A program made the translations under genes and the position numbers. A stretch of DNA of 64,000 nt from Streptomyces sp. Ru72 (lineage in GTDB: Bacteria > Actinomycetota > Actinomycetes > Streptomycetales > Streptomycetaceae), in contig NZ_PQSR01000021.1 of assembly GCF_002920635.1 (NCBI RefSeq), positions 1-64,000 on the forward strand. The letters are read 5' to 3'. Of the stretch, positions 63,726 to 64,000 are shown in pieces. The notes under the pieces were generated by a model. It did not search any database. It had not been told where the DNA came from and was given only the letters and a program-made list of their open reading frames with translations. The stretch's first letter is position 1; each line of letters opens with the position of its first letter.

Positions 63726-64000
63726 ATGAGTGAATGGTCGCCGGAGGTGCTTGAGGTCTTGGAGGCTTCCGGGTGGACGACGGGCAGGCGGGTCGACACG
63801 ACTGGCTGGCGGTCCATGTTCGAAGGGGTCGGCATCGTCATGCACGATGCTGCTGAGACGTTCCTCCAGGAGTTCGGGGGGCTGACCGTGAGCATCGGTG
63901 GCCCGGGAATCAGCTGCGCCCGCGAACCATTCGCACTGGACCCGGAGCTGGCTTGGGGAGAGGATGACCGGTTCTCCGAGTGGAGCGACTCCTTGGGAAG
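63726..64000 (+). CDS. SUKH-3 family immunity-like protein, 5' part
   Basis: The first 91 codons of a gene that runs off the window. EVLEASGWTTGRRVDTTGWR, AAETFLQEFGGLTVSIGGPG and FALDPELAWGEDDRF are the signature of SUKH-3 proteins, which usually have about 150 residues. Family members are proposed immunity proteins against polymorphic or contact-dependent toxins, although many stand alone in Streptomyces. The ATG follows GCGGGAGC at about 9 bases. A toxin gene, if any, would have to be outside this window. Confidence 0.82.
   Translation, partial: MSEWSPEVLEVLEASGWTTGRRVDTTGWRSMFEGVGIVMHDAAETFLQEFGGLTVSIGGPGISCAREPFALDPELAWGEDDRFSEWSDSLG

Overview
The window looks like a stretch of a Streptomyces (or close relative) chromosome, probably from an accessory, arm-like part. 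The evidence is very high GC with strong G/C bias at third codon positions, frequent GTG starts with purine-rich ribosome sites, gene families typical of Streptomyces, and a heavy load of insertion-sequence remnants and broken genes. No rRNA, tRNA, CRISPR array or replication origin was seen.

Region by region. 1-8 kb is a patchwork: an IS701 transposase tail, a DUF4419 protein, a secreted trypsin-like protease, a DinB protein, several transposase and protease scraps, an orphan ChvE-type sugar-binding lipoprotein, and two overlapping unknown genes, the second membrane-anchored. 8-11 kb has a signal-less type I solute-binding protein, a frameshifted secreted ricin-type lectin and a small deoxyribosyltransferase-fold protein. 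11.2-16.4 kb (minus strand) is a flavin oxidoreductase followed by an ABC exporter. The exporter first became an in-frame fusion of two half-transporters and was then split by an 885 bp IS5-family element, with a 3 bp target duplication and an intact -1 frameshift signal.

17-33 kb is a carbohydrate locus: a LacI regulator divergent from a 2-hydroxyacid dehydrogenase, a decayed second LacI gene, an ABC importer (binding lipoprotein plus two permeases, no ATPase), a 1150-residue secreted polysaccharide-active enzyme, a GH2 beta-galactosidase and a GH51 alpha-L-arabinofuranosidase. Together they suggest breakdown of an arabinose- and galactose-containing plant polymer outside the cell, uptake of oligomers and final hydrolysis inside. 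Two copies of a palindrome, AGAnAnCGnTnTCT, precede the importer.

33-45 kb holds a CbrC protein, a YcxB-like membrane protein, a subtilase C-terminal remnant, an acetyltransferase, two large PP2C (SpoIIE-type) phosphatases with sensor domains, and remnants of an anti-sigma-type ATPase and ECF sigma factors. A PIG-L deacetylase and a multiply frameshifted SDR follow.

45.7-55.2 kb is a well-kept catabolic cluster: an MFS transporter, a LysR regulator and a seven-gene forward run with three 4-bp overlaps (FAH-family hydrolase, cyclase-family hydrolase, FAD monooxygenase, ACMSD-like amidohydrolase, extradiol dioxygenase, second FAH-family protein, SDR). It is most simply read as hydroxylation, meta-cleavage and hydrolysis of an unidentified aromatic acid. 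55-64 kb has an alpha/beta hydrolase with Ala in place of the nucleophile Ser, an AraC regulator, a large LuxR-type (LAL) ATPase regulator, an SMI1/KNR4 protein, a P-loop kinase-like protein and the start of a SUKH-3 gene that runs off the window.
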